Assembly: GCA_019454185.1 (NCBI GenBank) | Contig: CP075368.1 | Coordinates: forward strand, 992,001-1,056,000 | Source of the DNA: Phycisphaeraceae bacterium | GTDB taxonomy: Bacteria; Planctomycetota; Phycisphaerae; Phycisphaerales; UBA1924 | Direction of reading: 5' to 3' | DNA length: 64,000 nt | Shown: piece by piece, positions 9,076 to 17,036 of the stretch | How the letters are laid out: every line of letters starts with the position of its first letter | How positions within the stretch are numbered: position 1 is the stretch's first letter | Position numbers and translations under genes: made by a program | Notes under the pieces: generated by a model | What the model was told of the DNA's origin: nothing | Seen by the model: only the letters and a program-made list of their open reading frames with translations | Database searches by the model: none

Positions 9076-9367
9076 ACAGCACCTTGCGATGCGTCAGGAT
9101 GTGGTGACGCCGATACGGATTCGTCACGAGGCGGCGCTCAACCACATCGACCTCCCGACCGATCACTGCGCGAAGCTCGTCAATAAGGTCGAGCCACCTC
9201 TCAAGCGTCGGCGTCGCTCCCGCCTCGAACGCCACCAGCACGTCAACGTCGCTCTCGGGCCCGAAATCGTCCGTCAGCACGGAACCGAAGAGCGAGAACT
9301 CGACGATCCTCCACCGGCGGCAGAGGTCCGCGATACGGTCGTCGGAGATGGAAAGGTGTGCGACCAT
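9065..9367 (-). CDS. mntA: MntA-type minimal nucleotidyltransferase antitoxin
   Basis: 100 residues. The Pol-beta superfamily motif GSx10DxD is complete: GSVLTDDFGPESDVDVLV at about residues 28-45, with a later Asp in the EVDVVE strand. This is the MNT antitoxin that modifies and silences its HEPN partner. ATG start with an AGGA site. First gene of a three-gene operon transcribed leftward, upstream of HepT with an 11-nt overlap. Confidence 0.9.
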   Translation of the reverse strand: MVAHLSISDDRIADLCRRWRIVEFSLFGSVLTDDFGPESDVDVLVAFEAGATPTLERWLDLIDELRAVIGREVDVVERRLVTNPYRRHHILTHRKVLYAA

Positions 9368-9385
9368 TCGTGTCCTATCGCCAGT

Positions 9386-11224
9386 TTACCACTCCGGCCC
9401 ACCACCGTACCTGCCGTACATATCCGCCATCGCCTGCACCATCTCACCCAGCGTGCAGTTCGCCAGCGCACCATCGATCAACGCGGGCATGACGTTCGTC
9501 GCGTGCAGGTTCCCGCCGCAAACCTCGCCCGCCTTCCCGATCCCCGGCAGGTCGTTGATCAGGGTGTGGTGCTTGCCCACGCACGCGAGCCGGATGTTCT
9601 CGAGCGCCTGCTGCACATGCCCCGCATCCCGCTTGCTCTTGAACGCCTTCAGCCGCTCAACCTGCTCCGTCTCGACAGAGTCCGGGATCACCAGAATGTC
9701 GATCGGCCGCTTCTCGTCCTTATCCACGTACTCGTTGACGCCGACGATGATCCGGTCCCCCGCCTCGCACTCCTCGCTGAAGCGGTACGACGCCTCCGCG
9801 ATCTGACGCCGGAAGTACCCCTTGTTGATCCCCGCGATCGCCGCGCGCCCGAAAGTCTTGCGAGCCGCATACGCCGCGTGCTGCTCCAGCGTTGCGCCGG
9901 CGCCCGAGGCACCCTTCGAATGCCAGTCCGCGTACGTCCCCATCGAGTCGATCTCATGGATGTAATCCAGCGCATCGGCCTCCATCTTGTCCGTCAGCGC
10001 CTCGATGAACCACGACCCGCCCAGCGGATCCGTCACGCGCGTCACGCCCGTCTCATGCGCCAGAATCTGCTGCGTCCGCAGCGCGACCGTCACGGCCTGC
10101 TCCGTCGGCAATCCCAGCGTCTCATCCATCGAGTCCGTGTGCAGCGACTGGCAACCGCCCAGCACCGCCGCCATCGCCTGGTACGCGACCCGCACGATGT
10201 TGTTGAGCGGCTGCTGCTCCGTCAGCGAGCACCCCGCCGTCTGCACGTGCGTCTTCATGAACCATGACCGCTCGGACTTCGCGCCGTAGCGATTCTTCAT
10301 CACCCGCGCCCAGATCCGCCGCGCCGCCCGCAACTTGCACAGCTCCTCAAAGAACTCGTTGTGCGAGTTGAAGAAGAACGACAGCCGCGGGGCAAAGTCA
10401 TCGATGTCAAGCCCGCGCTCCATGCACGCCTCGACATACTCCATGCCGTCGCGCAGCGTGAACGCCAGCTCCTGCGTCGCCGTGCTCCCCGCCTCGCGGA
10501 TGTGGTATCCCGAGATCGAGACCGAGTTCCACCGTGGCACATGCCTCGACTGGAACTCAATCGTGTCCACCACCAGCTTCACCGACGGCTCCGGTGGGTA
10601 GATGAACTCGTTCTGAGAATGGAATTCTTTCAGAATGTCGTTCTGCAACGTCCCGCCCAGCGTCGACCAGGAGATTCCCCTCTGAAGCGCGTGCGCGAGG
10701 TACATCGCCCAGATCACCGCCGCCGGTCCGTTGATCGTCTGGCTCACCGTCACCTGATCGATCGGAATATCCGCGTACAGGCGGTGCATGTCCTCGATCG
10801 TGTCGATCGCAACGCCGCACTTCCCCACCTCGCCGATGCACAACTGGTCGTCCGAGTCACGCCCCATCAGCGTCGGCAGATCGAACGCCGTCGAGAGCCC
10901 CGTATTGGCCTTCGTCGAGGTCTTCGCCTGGGCCAGCAGATACTTGAACCGCCGGTTGGTATCGTCGGCCGAGCCGAAGCCCGCGAACTGACGCATGGTC
11001 CAAAGCCGCGTGCGGTACCCCTGCGGGAACAGCCCTCGCGTATACGGGAACTCACCCGGAGCCGCGATATCCCGCGGGATGTGCTTCAGCGACTCAGGCG
11101 GCGAGTCCGGGCCATACGCCGGCTGCACCACGATCCCGCTGATTGTTACGGCATGGGGGTCGATCGCGGGGGTATTCGAGGAGTCATGGGGCTTGGCATG
11201 AAGTCGCGTCTCGGAACTGGACAT
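9386..11224 (-). CDS. B12-dependent acyl-CoA mutase large subunit (methylmalonyl-CoA mutase type)
   Basis: 612 residues, TIM-barrel catalytic subunit without a fused cobalamin-binding domain, so it needs a separate small B12 subunit not seen here. Family blocks: LWTMRQFAGFG (about 74-84), STAFDLPTLMGRDSD, GEVGKCGVAIDT, GTLQNDILKEF, SVSISGYHIREAG (catalytic His about 241), FAPRLSFFF, QTAGCSLTEQQPLNN, LGGCQSLHTDS and VGVNEYV. The substrate-selecting Tyr of methylmalonyl-CoA mutase is kept (Y70) but the Arg that grips the substrate carboxylate appears as Lys (K216, in PEPSVK). It may act on methylmalonyl-CoA or on another branched acyl-CoA. GAGGAG site 8 nt before ATG. Confidence 0.88.
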   Translation of the reverse strand: MSSSETRLHAKPHDSSNTPAIDPHAVTISGIVVQPAYGPDSPPESLKHIPRDIAAPGEFPYTRGLFPQGYRTRLWTMRQFAGFGSADDTNRRFKYLLAQAKTSTKANTGLSTAFDLPTLMGRDSDDQLCIGEVGKCGVAIDTIEDMHRLYADIPIDQVTVSQTINGPAAVIWAMYLAHALQRGISWSTLGGTLQNDILKEFHSQNEFIYPPEPSVKLVVDTIEFQSRHVPRWNSVSISGYHIREAGSTATQELAFTLRDGMEYVEACMERGLDIDDFAPRLSFFFNSHNEFFEELCKLRAARRIWARVMKNRYGAKSERSWFMKTHVQTAGCSLTEQQPLNNIVRVAYQAMAAVLGGCQSLHTDSMDETLGLPTEQAVTVALRTQQILAHETGVTRVTDPLGGSWFIEALTDKMEADALDYIHEIDSMGTYADWHSKGASGAGATLEQHAAYAARKTFGRAAIAGINKGYFRRQIAEASYRFSEECEAGDRIIVGVNEYVDKDEKRPIDILVIPDSVETEQVERLKAFKSKRDAGHVQQALENIRLACVGKHHTLINDLPGIGKAGEVCGGNLHATNVMPALIDGALANCTLGEMVQAMADMYGRYGGGPEW

Positions 11225-11474
11225 CTCGTGCGGCTCCTCGGAGAAAGTCCCCAGTGAACGGCGGGGGTAATCGATTCAAAGCACTGCTGCCACTGAATCT
11301 AGCGTATTCCGTTTGCCCGAGCCAGTCTTTGTCAGGGGGGGCTGGGGTTCAGGCAATACTGGTCGCGTCGACTCGTTAGAGTGTGCATGGCGGCCTCGCC
11401 GCCGGGGGTGTGGGCGTTTCGCATCGTGTCCGGTTCTGCCCTTGTCGCACATTTCGCACAAAGAGGAGTCCAAC

Positions 11475-12011
11475 GTGTCAAAGCGAGTTCCAGCCATGGC
11501 GGTTGCGGGTGCAGTCGTTCTCGTCGCATGTTCCAGCGTGCTCGCCTTCCAGCCCGAGCGTCCCGCGAATCAGGGGCAGAATCAGGCCCAGCCCGGCGAG
11601 CGAGGGGCGCGTGGCCCGGGGGGCCCCGGTGGGCGTGGCGCAGGCATGCAGATCCCTACGTCGCAGGCCATGAACATCATGAACCGCTCGCTGCGTCAAC
11701 TCGCCGGGCAGGTGCAGGACGCGGCCAAGCGCGAAGAGAACCTCCGCCTGATCAACGCCATGCAGCAGGGGTGCGTCGCCGCAAAGGGTCAGCCCGCCCC
11801 CGATGATGCCCTGGCAAGAGGCGCGGACGATGCCGAACGCGCCAAGATCGCCGATCGCTACCACCGCTCTCTCCTCTCGGCCATGGAACTCATGCTCGAA
11901 GCAGAGGAGTCAATCCTCGACGGCAAACTCGACGATGCCGCGAAGAAGCTGCGCGAGATCACCGCCCTCCGCGACAAAATGCACGTAGAAATGGGCGTCA
12001 AGGACGAGTGA
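11475..12011 (+). CDS. Exported cytochrome b562-like helical protein
   Basis: 178 residues from the GTG at 11475, preceded by AAAGAGGAG, which decides the start. N-terminal signal (residues 5-27) with a LVAC run that could be a lipobox. A Gln/Gly/Pro-rich linker follows, then four helices with MNIMNRSLRQLAGQV near the front and ALRDKMHVEMGV at the end, as in the cytochrome b562 family often annotated in planctomycetes. The front Met and terminal His could be haem ligands, but the CxxxH pattern of classical b562 is absent, so haem binding is uncertain. Confidence 0.7.
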   Translation: MSKRVPAMAVAGAVVLVACSSVLAFQPERPANQGQNQAQPGERGARGPGGPGGRGAGMQIPTSQAMNIMNRSLRQLAGQVQDAAKREENLRLINAMQQGCVAAKGQPAPDDALARGADDAERAKIADRYHRSLLSAMELMLEAEESILDGKLDDAAKKLREITALRDKMHVEMGVKDE

Positions 12012-12041
12012 GATCCCGCGCCCTCCCGCATGAAACGACAG

Positions 12042-12073
12042 GGGCTCCCGATCGTCCTTGATCGGGAGCCCCG
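12042..12073. terminator. Strong hairpin between convergent genes
   Basis: A perfect 13-bp stem, GGGGCTCCCGATC (12042-12054) and its complement (12061-12073), with a 6-nt loop. It lies between the b562-like gene and the MCP gene, which converge, so it likely serves as a bidirectional terminator. No long T tract on either side. Confidence 0.7.
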
Positions 12074-12115
12074 TGTGCGTTATCGCCTCCGGCGATGGCT
12101 GATGCGTCCTGCGGC

Positions 12116-14071
12116 TCAGAGCTTGAAGCTGCCGATCAGTGACGTGAGGTGCTCCGCCTGCTGACGCAACTGGCTCGCGGCCTGTGCCGATTGCTGAGCG
12201 CCCTGGGCCGCCTCATTGGTGACCGCATTGATCTGCTCAACCGAGCGGGCGATCTGCTCCGCTGCCGCCGCCTGCTCAGTGGCCGCCGCCGCGATCGAGG
12301 TCACCATGGTGCCCACAGTGCCGCTGCCGTCCACGATCCGACCCAGCGCGCTGCCCGCCGCGTTCGCGAGCTCAACGCCCTTTGTCACCCGGCTGGAGCC
12401 GGATTCAATGAGCTGCACCGCAGAAGAGGTATTCTCCTGGATATCGCGGATCGACGACGCGACCTCCTCCGTCGCCCGGGTCGTGCGCTCCGAGAGCTTC
12501 CGAACCTCGTCGGCGACGACGGCAAAGCCGCGCCCGTGCTCGCCAGCCCTCGCCGCCTCGATCGCGGCATTGAGCGCGAGCAGGTTCGTCTGGTCCGCAA
12601 TGTCATTGATGACGTCGATGATCCTGCCGATCTCCTCGGACTTCTGCCCCAACGTGTTCACAGCCGACGCAGACGTCCCGACCTCCTCGGCAATCCGCTT
12701 CATCTCCGTCACGGTGTCCGACACCACCGTCCCGCCCTCGCGGGCATCCCGCTTCGCATCCGACGCCGCAGACGCAGCCCCCTCAGACTTCTTCGCAACG
12801 TCCGCGACCGTTGCCGACAGCTCCTCGACCGCAGCCGAGACCTGGTGCGCCTGCTTGCTCTGAAGCTGCAGGCCGGTCGCTGTCTCCTCAGCGGCCGCCG
12901 CGATCTCCGCCGATGCCGAGTTGACAATGTTCGTGGTCTCGGCGACACGCTTCATGACATTGTGGATCCGCTCGACGAACTGGTTGAACCAGTTCGACAA
13001 CTCCCCGAACTCGTCGCTGCGTGCGAGGTCAATGCGACGGGTGAGATCCCCCTCGCCCTGCGCGATGTCCTTCAGCCGGTCGATCACGGTCCGCACCGGC
13101 ACCGTGATGCTCCGGGTGATGACGATCGCCGACGCAATGCCGAAGCCGATGGCCACAAACGCGATGATCATCGTCTTCAGACTCGAACGAGTCAGCGATC
13201 CGATCGACGCCGCCGAGACCTCCTCCGCCTGCTTCGTCACCATCGTGGCCAACGCGTTGCAGGTGTCGCTCATCCGGGATGCGAGAGGATCAAGCGTCTC
13301 ACGCCGGATCGTCTCGATCTGCTCGCTCAGGGAATACACCTCCTGCGCCGCGGCCCAGTACTGCTCAAACTGCTCTGCGCCGACCTTGAAGCGTGAGCCA
13401 TACTCCGCGGGCGACTTCGCGGCCGTCTCCTTCAGCAACGCGATGCACTTCTCCGCAGCATTGATCGCGCCCGTAAAGTCCTCGGGGTTCTTTGAGATCA
13501 AGTACCGCTGAACACGCACCCGTGTGCGATTCATCTCAAGCACACCCTCAAACCCGCCAACCGCTACATCACCGTGTCCCGCCTTGGACGCCGCAACCGC
13601 CGGCTCATAGAACTCCGCCGCGGCACGCAGGCCGATCGGATCCATCGTCTGGCTGTAAAGCGAGAGCATCCTCTCGCGAAGCGCCGTGATGCGTGCAAAC
13701 GTCTTCGCATACTCGCTCACCCCATCCTTCACATCGCGAACCTTCTCGAGAGCAGCAGGATGCTCGAACGTCTCCGCCGAATGGTCCAATGCAGCAAACG
13801 CCTCCCGCTCACGCTCCATGTAGAGGTCCTTCCGGCGCTGGCTCGAGTCCAGCAGATAGGCAATCGCGTTCGCGCGGAGACGATTCACCGCGATGCCCAG
13901 CTCTCCGCTCTCGTTGACTTCCACCGCAAGTTCAGACAGTGCCTGCGCGGTCTCTTTCGCGTTCGACGCCTGATAGAGCGCGACGCCGCTCAGCGTCGCC
14001 ATGAAGGCGAGCGCGGCTCCGAATCCAATGGCGAGCTTCGTTCGCACGCGAAGTGAGTTGAGCAACTTCAT
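12116..14071 (-). CDS. Methyl-accepting chemotaxis protein
   Basis: 651 residues from the ATG at 14071, placed 6 nt after AGGAG. TM1 about 13-33, a ~265-residue helical periplasmic sensor, TM2 about 299-320, HAMP about 321-373 ([27 protein letters not shown]), and a cytoplasmic signalling domain. The hairpin tip that binds CheA/CheW is nearly canonical at about 482-532: [40 protein letters not shown] and KLSERT. No C-terminal NWETF-type tether for CheR/CheB; it ends LIGSFKL. No other che gene is in the window, so it feeds a distant array. Confidence 0.93.
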   Translation of the reverse strand: MKLLNSLRVRTKLAIGFGAALAFMATLSGVALYQASNAKETAQALSELAVEVNESGELGIAVNRLRANAIAYLLDSSQRRKDLYMEREREAFAALDHSAETFEHPAALEKVRDVKDGVSEYAKTFARITALRERMLSLYSQTMDPIGLRAAAEFYEPAVAASKAGHGDVAVGGFEGVLEMNRTRVRVQRYLISKNPEDFTGAINAAEKCIALLKETAAKSPAEYGSRFKVGAEQFEQYWAAAQEVYSLSEQIETIRRETLDPLASRMSDTCNALATMVTKQAEEVSAASIGSLTRSSLKTMIIAFVAIGFGIASAIVITRSITVPVRTVIDRLKDIAQGEGDLTRRIDLARSDEFGELSNWFNQFVERIHNVMKRVAETTNIVNSASAEIAAAAEETATGLQLQSKQAHQVSAAVEELSATVADVAKKSEGAASAASDAKRDAREGGTVVSDTVTEMKRIAEEVGTSASAVNTLGQKSEEIGRIIDVINDIADQTNLLALNAAIEAARAGEHGRGFAVVADEVRKLSERTTRATEEVASSIRDIQENTSSAVQLIESGSSRVTKGVELANAAGSALGRIVDGSGTVGTMVTSIAAAATEQAAAAEQIARSVEQINAVTNEAAQGAQQSAQAASQLRQQAEHLTSLIGSFKL

Positions 14072-14462
14072 CGTCATCTCCTGTGTGCCCGACACACTCG
14101 CCGGGGACGCAAGAGATCGACACGTGCATGCCCCCGCTTCGTCAAGGCAAGGTGCGCAGTTCCACCCATATGTGTGGCAGCGAGCGGCCCCGTTCGCCCG
14201 GTCGGGTGGGGGTGCGAACGTCCGATGTGATGGAGCCGACCGGAAGAAACAGGATAGAAATGCCCCATATCATCGGCGCCAACGCACTCAGACTTTGACG
14301 CTCTTTCAAGCGTCCGTGAATCCGCTTCCAGTGCGGCTGCGATTGCGTGGGCATGCCGCGAGGCGTTCGCGGCGTTCCCCAAAGTCTTAGCCCGTAGGGC
14401 TCAACGCTGAGCCACGTTGTGCCTCGTGCACACGCGGGACGCACCACGCAAAGGAGTCACTC
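14072..14462. other. Intergenic region upstream of fasciclin gene
   Basis: 391 bp between divergent genes, with no supported gene. It must hold the promoters of both the chemotaxis and the fasciclin genes. One short palindrome is visible, GGCTCA-acgc-TGAGCC at 14398-14413, next to a TTAGCCCG sequence, which resembles an uninterrupted member of the REP-like family. The AAAGGAG ribosome site for the fasciclin gene ends this region. Confidence 0.5.
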
Positions 14463-15422
14463 ATGAGCATCACGACGATCGGAGTCCTCGCCATCTCTGC
14501 ATTCGCCGGCACCGCGGAGCCCCCCAAGTCCTGCGACCAGGCATACACCTGCCCGGTGCAGCGTGCCCAAGCACTCGCCGCTTCGCATGCTTCCGAACTC
14601 GCACCCGCCGACATCGTCACCACAGCGGTGGGTGCTGGCTCATTCAAGACCCTCGCCGCAGCCCTGACCGCCGCCGGACTGGTCGAGACTCTCCAGGGCC
14701 CCGGTCCCTTCACGGTCTTCGCACCGACCGACGAGGCCTTCGCCAAGCTCCCCGCCGGCACAGTCGAGAACCTCCTCAAGCCGGAGAACAAGGCCCTCCT
14801 CACCGCCATCCTGACCTACCACGTCGTCCCCGGCAACGTGATGGCCAAGGACGTCGTTAATCTGAGCAACGCAACAACTGTCAACGGCCAGCGCATCGAC
14901 ATCCGCACCAAGGATGGCAAGGTCATGATCGATAACGCATCGGTCACGAAGACCGATATCGCCTGCACCAACGGTGTGATCCACGTCATCGACGCCGTGA
15001 TCCTCCCTGCCGACAAGGACATCGTCGACACCGCTGTCAACGCCGGTTCATTCGCGACGCTCGTCACCGCAGTCAAGGCCGCTGGGCTGGTTGACACCCT
15101 CAAGGGCCCGGGACCGTTCACCGTCTTCGCCCCGACTGATGAGGCCTTCGGCAAGCTGCCGAAGGAGACCGTCGCCTCTCTGCTTCTGCCGCAGAACAAG
15201 GAGAAGCTGGTCTCCATCCTCACCTATCACGTGATCCCCGGCCGCGTCTACGCCGACCAGGTCGTCAAGACGCCGAACGCCGCGACGGTTCAGGGTGGCA
15301 AGGTCACGTTCAAGGTCGAGGGTGGCAAGGCGATGATCAACGATGCGAACATCGTCGCCACCGACATCGAGACATCGAACGGCGTCATCCACGTGATCGA
15401 CACCGTCATCATGCCCAAGTAA
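14463..15422 (+). CDS. Secreted double fasciclin (FAS1) domain protein
   Basis: 319 residues. A short hydrophobic N-terminus acts as a weak signal peptide, then two FAS1 repeats at about 50-178 and 182-318. Each has the H1 block ([19 protein letters not shown] and [19 protein letters not shown]), the YH motif ([16 protein letters not shown]) and the H2-type end ([26 protein letters not shown]). FAS1 proteins mediate adhesion or carbohydrate/protein binding outside the cell. The two repeats are very alike, suggesting recent internal duplication. AAAGGAG lies 6 nt before the ATG, and a terminator follows. Confidence 0.93.
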   Translation: MSITTIGVLAISAFAGTAEPPKSCDQAYTCPVQRAQALAASHASELAPADIVTTAVGAGSFKTLAAALTAAGLVETLQGPGPFTVFAPTDEAFAKLPAGTVENLLKPENKALLTAILTYHVVPGNVMAKDVVNLSNATTVNGQRIDIRTKDGKVMIDNASVTKTDIACTNGVIHVIDAVILPADKDIVDTAVNAGSFATLVTAVKAAGLVDTLKGPGPFTVFAPTDEAFGKLPKETVASLLLPQNKEKLVSILTYHVIPGRVYADQVVKTPNAATVQGGKVTFKVEGGKAMINDANIVATDIETSNGVIHVIDTVIMPK

Positions 15423-15444
15423 TCGCATACACCCCGAATCGATA

Positions 15445-15485
15445 CGAGGTCCCGGATCGATCATTCGTCCGGGACCTCGTTCCGT
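15445..15485 (+). terminator. Terminator after fasciclin gene
   Basis: 12-bp perfect stem CGAGGTCCCGGA (15445-15456) with TCCGGGACCTCG (15468-15479) and an 11-nt loop, followed by TTCCGTTT. It sits 23 bp after the stop codon. Confidence 0.8.
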
Positions 15486-15537
15486 TTATCCCCCATGAAC
15501 GTTTCCAGCGGAACGACTGTTGTGAGTACCGCCGTTC

Positions 15538-15567
15538 TTGTCATGCCGCAGAGGATGCGACTAAACT
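15538..15567 (+). promoter_or_regulatory. Candidate sigma70-type promoter for ECF sigma gene
   Basis: TTGTCA (15538-15543), 18-bp spacer, TAAACT (15562-15567). The predicted transcript start would fall at or just before the GTG at 15576, which lacks a ribosome site, so the mRNA could be leaderless. Weak single-site prediction. Confidence 0.35.
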
Positions 15568-15575
15568 CTCCCCGC

Positions 15576-16163
15576 GTGACAACCACAGCCGCACAGCATG
15601 GATCGCTGCTCGAACGCGTCGCACGAGGCGACTCGGGTGCCGTCCGCGAGGTCATGGAGGCATACGGCGGCCTGGTCTACTCACTCGCCAGACGATTCAC
15701 CCGCAACGAGCAGGAAGCCGACGACGCAGCACAAGACATCTTTCTCGATGTCTGGCGCAGCGCATCCCGCTATGAGGCCTCCCTCGGCGCCGAAGTCACC
15801 TTCATCGCCACCATCGCCCGCCGCAGACTCATCGACCGGGCACGAAAGTCCGGACGCGATGCCGCTCGCACCACCCTCGCCGTGGAACCAGAGCACCACG
15901 GAGCCCGCGAACAGAATGAACGATTTGAACGTTCCGATGAGATAATCAAGGTCCAGAAAGCCCTCAATGGGCTCAGCCCCGAGCAGCAAAGAGTTTTACG
16001 ACTCTCAATCTACCACGGGCTTTCGCACGAAAGAATTGCTGAGGCAACGGGTCTTCCGCTCGGAACGGTCAAGACCCATGCCCGTCGCGGCCTGATACGC
16101 CTGCGGGAGTTGCTCGGAGTGTCGAAAGAGAACGCAGAGCACGGCTCGGGAGGTGGCGAATGA
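15576..16163 (+). CDS. ECF sigma factor (SigK-like)
   Basis: 195 residues from GTG 15576; in-frame ATGs at 15543 and 15555 are possible but add a tail without a good ribosome site. Region 2: LLERVARGDSGAVREVMEAY, then LARRFTRNEQEADDAAQDIF and EVTFIATIARRRLIDRARK. Region 4: LSPEQQRVLRLSIYHGLSHE then IAEATGLPLGTVKTHARRG. It overlaps by ATGA with an RskA-domain anti-sigma factor, the classic SigK/RskA arrangement, so activity is probably released by regulated proteolysis or ligand at the membrane. Confidence 0.9.
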   Translation: MTTTAAQHGSLLERVARGDSGAVREVMEAYGGLVYSLARRFTRNEQEADDAAQDIFLDVWRSASRYEASLGAEVTFIATIARRRLIDRARKSGRDAARTTLAVEPEHHGAREQNERFERSDEIIKVQKALNGLSPEQQRVLRLSIYHGLSHERIAEATGLPLGTVKTHARRGLIRLRELLGVSKENAEHGSGGGE

Positions 16164-17011
16164 GCCCCACCAATCCCCAAGGAAGCGCGGGAAGCGATCG
16201 CCTTCTCGACCTCCTGTGCGATGAAGCCACGAGCGGCCTCTCGAACGCCGAGCGTGCCGAGTTCGACGCACTGCTCAGCGAGTTCCCCGATCTGAACGAC
16301 GGCTCATTCGAACGTGCCGCCGCTGCCGCTGATCTCGCATACTCACTCGGCGCCCCCGCTGAACCTATGCCCGCCCATCTCATGCGGTCGATCCAGTCCG
16401 AAGGCGAGCGCATCGTCGCGGGTATGGCACGCAGCAGCCAGTCATCCTCTCCTCTGAAGTTCACCCCAAGCAGCCCCGCTCGCAGCGACTCGCTGAGAAT
16501 GGCCGGCTGGCTTGCCGCCGCAGCTGCCCTCGTCCTCGCCGCCATCGGCTGGCTCCGTCCCGCCACCCCGGCTCTCACCCCCGACGTCACCCCGCCCGTC
16601 GCCACCCGCTCGGCCGCCGAGGTCCGTCAGCAACTCCTCGCATCCGCAACCGATGCGGTCCTCATCAAGATGGCCGATTGGGACAACCCTGAGCAGCCGG
16701 GCGTCACCGGCGATGTCGTCTGGTCCGAAACCGAGCAGACCGGCTTCCTCCGCCTGTCCGGCCTCAAGCCCAACGATCCGACCATCGAGCAGTACCAGTT
16801 GTGGATCGTCGATTCCCGCGGCATGGGCCAGCGCATCAGCGGCGCCCTCTTCGACGCAAAGCCTGACCCCGCAACCGGCGAGGTCATCGTCCGCATCGAG
16901 CCCCGGATCGCCACACTCGGTGCCGCCGCTTTCGCCCTCACCATCGAGCCCCCCGGCGGCGTCTGGGTCTCCGACATGACCCGTCGCGTCGTCATCGGCG
17001 CGAAGGGGTGA
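16160..17011 (+). CDS. RskA-type anti-sigma factor
   Basis: 283 residues, coupled to the sigma gene by ATGA. Residues 1-110 are the cytoplasmic sigma-binding part (LLDLLCDEATSGLSNAERAE, with the low-complexity AERAEFDALL helix typical of anti-sigma heads), a membrane helix at about 114-133, then an RskA periplasmic domain at about 160-280: GDVVWSETEQTGFLRLSGL, EQYQLWIVDSRG and the terminal FALTIEPPGGV. This is the standard anti-sigma-K architecture. No zinc motif is visible. Confidence 0.88.
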   Translation: MSPTNPQGSAGSDRLLDLLCDEATSGLSNAERAEFDALLSEFPDLNDGSFERAAAAADLAYSLGAPAEPMPAHLMRSIQSEGERIVAGMARSSQSSSPLKFTPSSPARSDSLRMAGWLAAAAALVLAAIGWLRPATPALTPDVTPPVATRSAAEVRQQLLASATDAVLIKMADWDNPEQPGVTGDVVWSETEQTGFLRLSGLKPNDPTIEQYQLWIVDSRGMGQRISGALFDAKPDPATGEVIVRIEPRIATLGAAAFALTIEPPGGVWVSDMTRRVVIGAKG

Positions 17012-17036
17012 TAGTCGTGATCAGGAACATGTGCCG

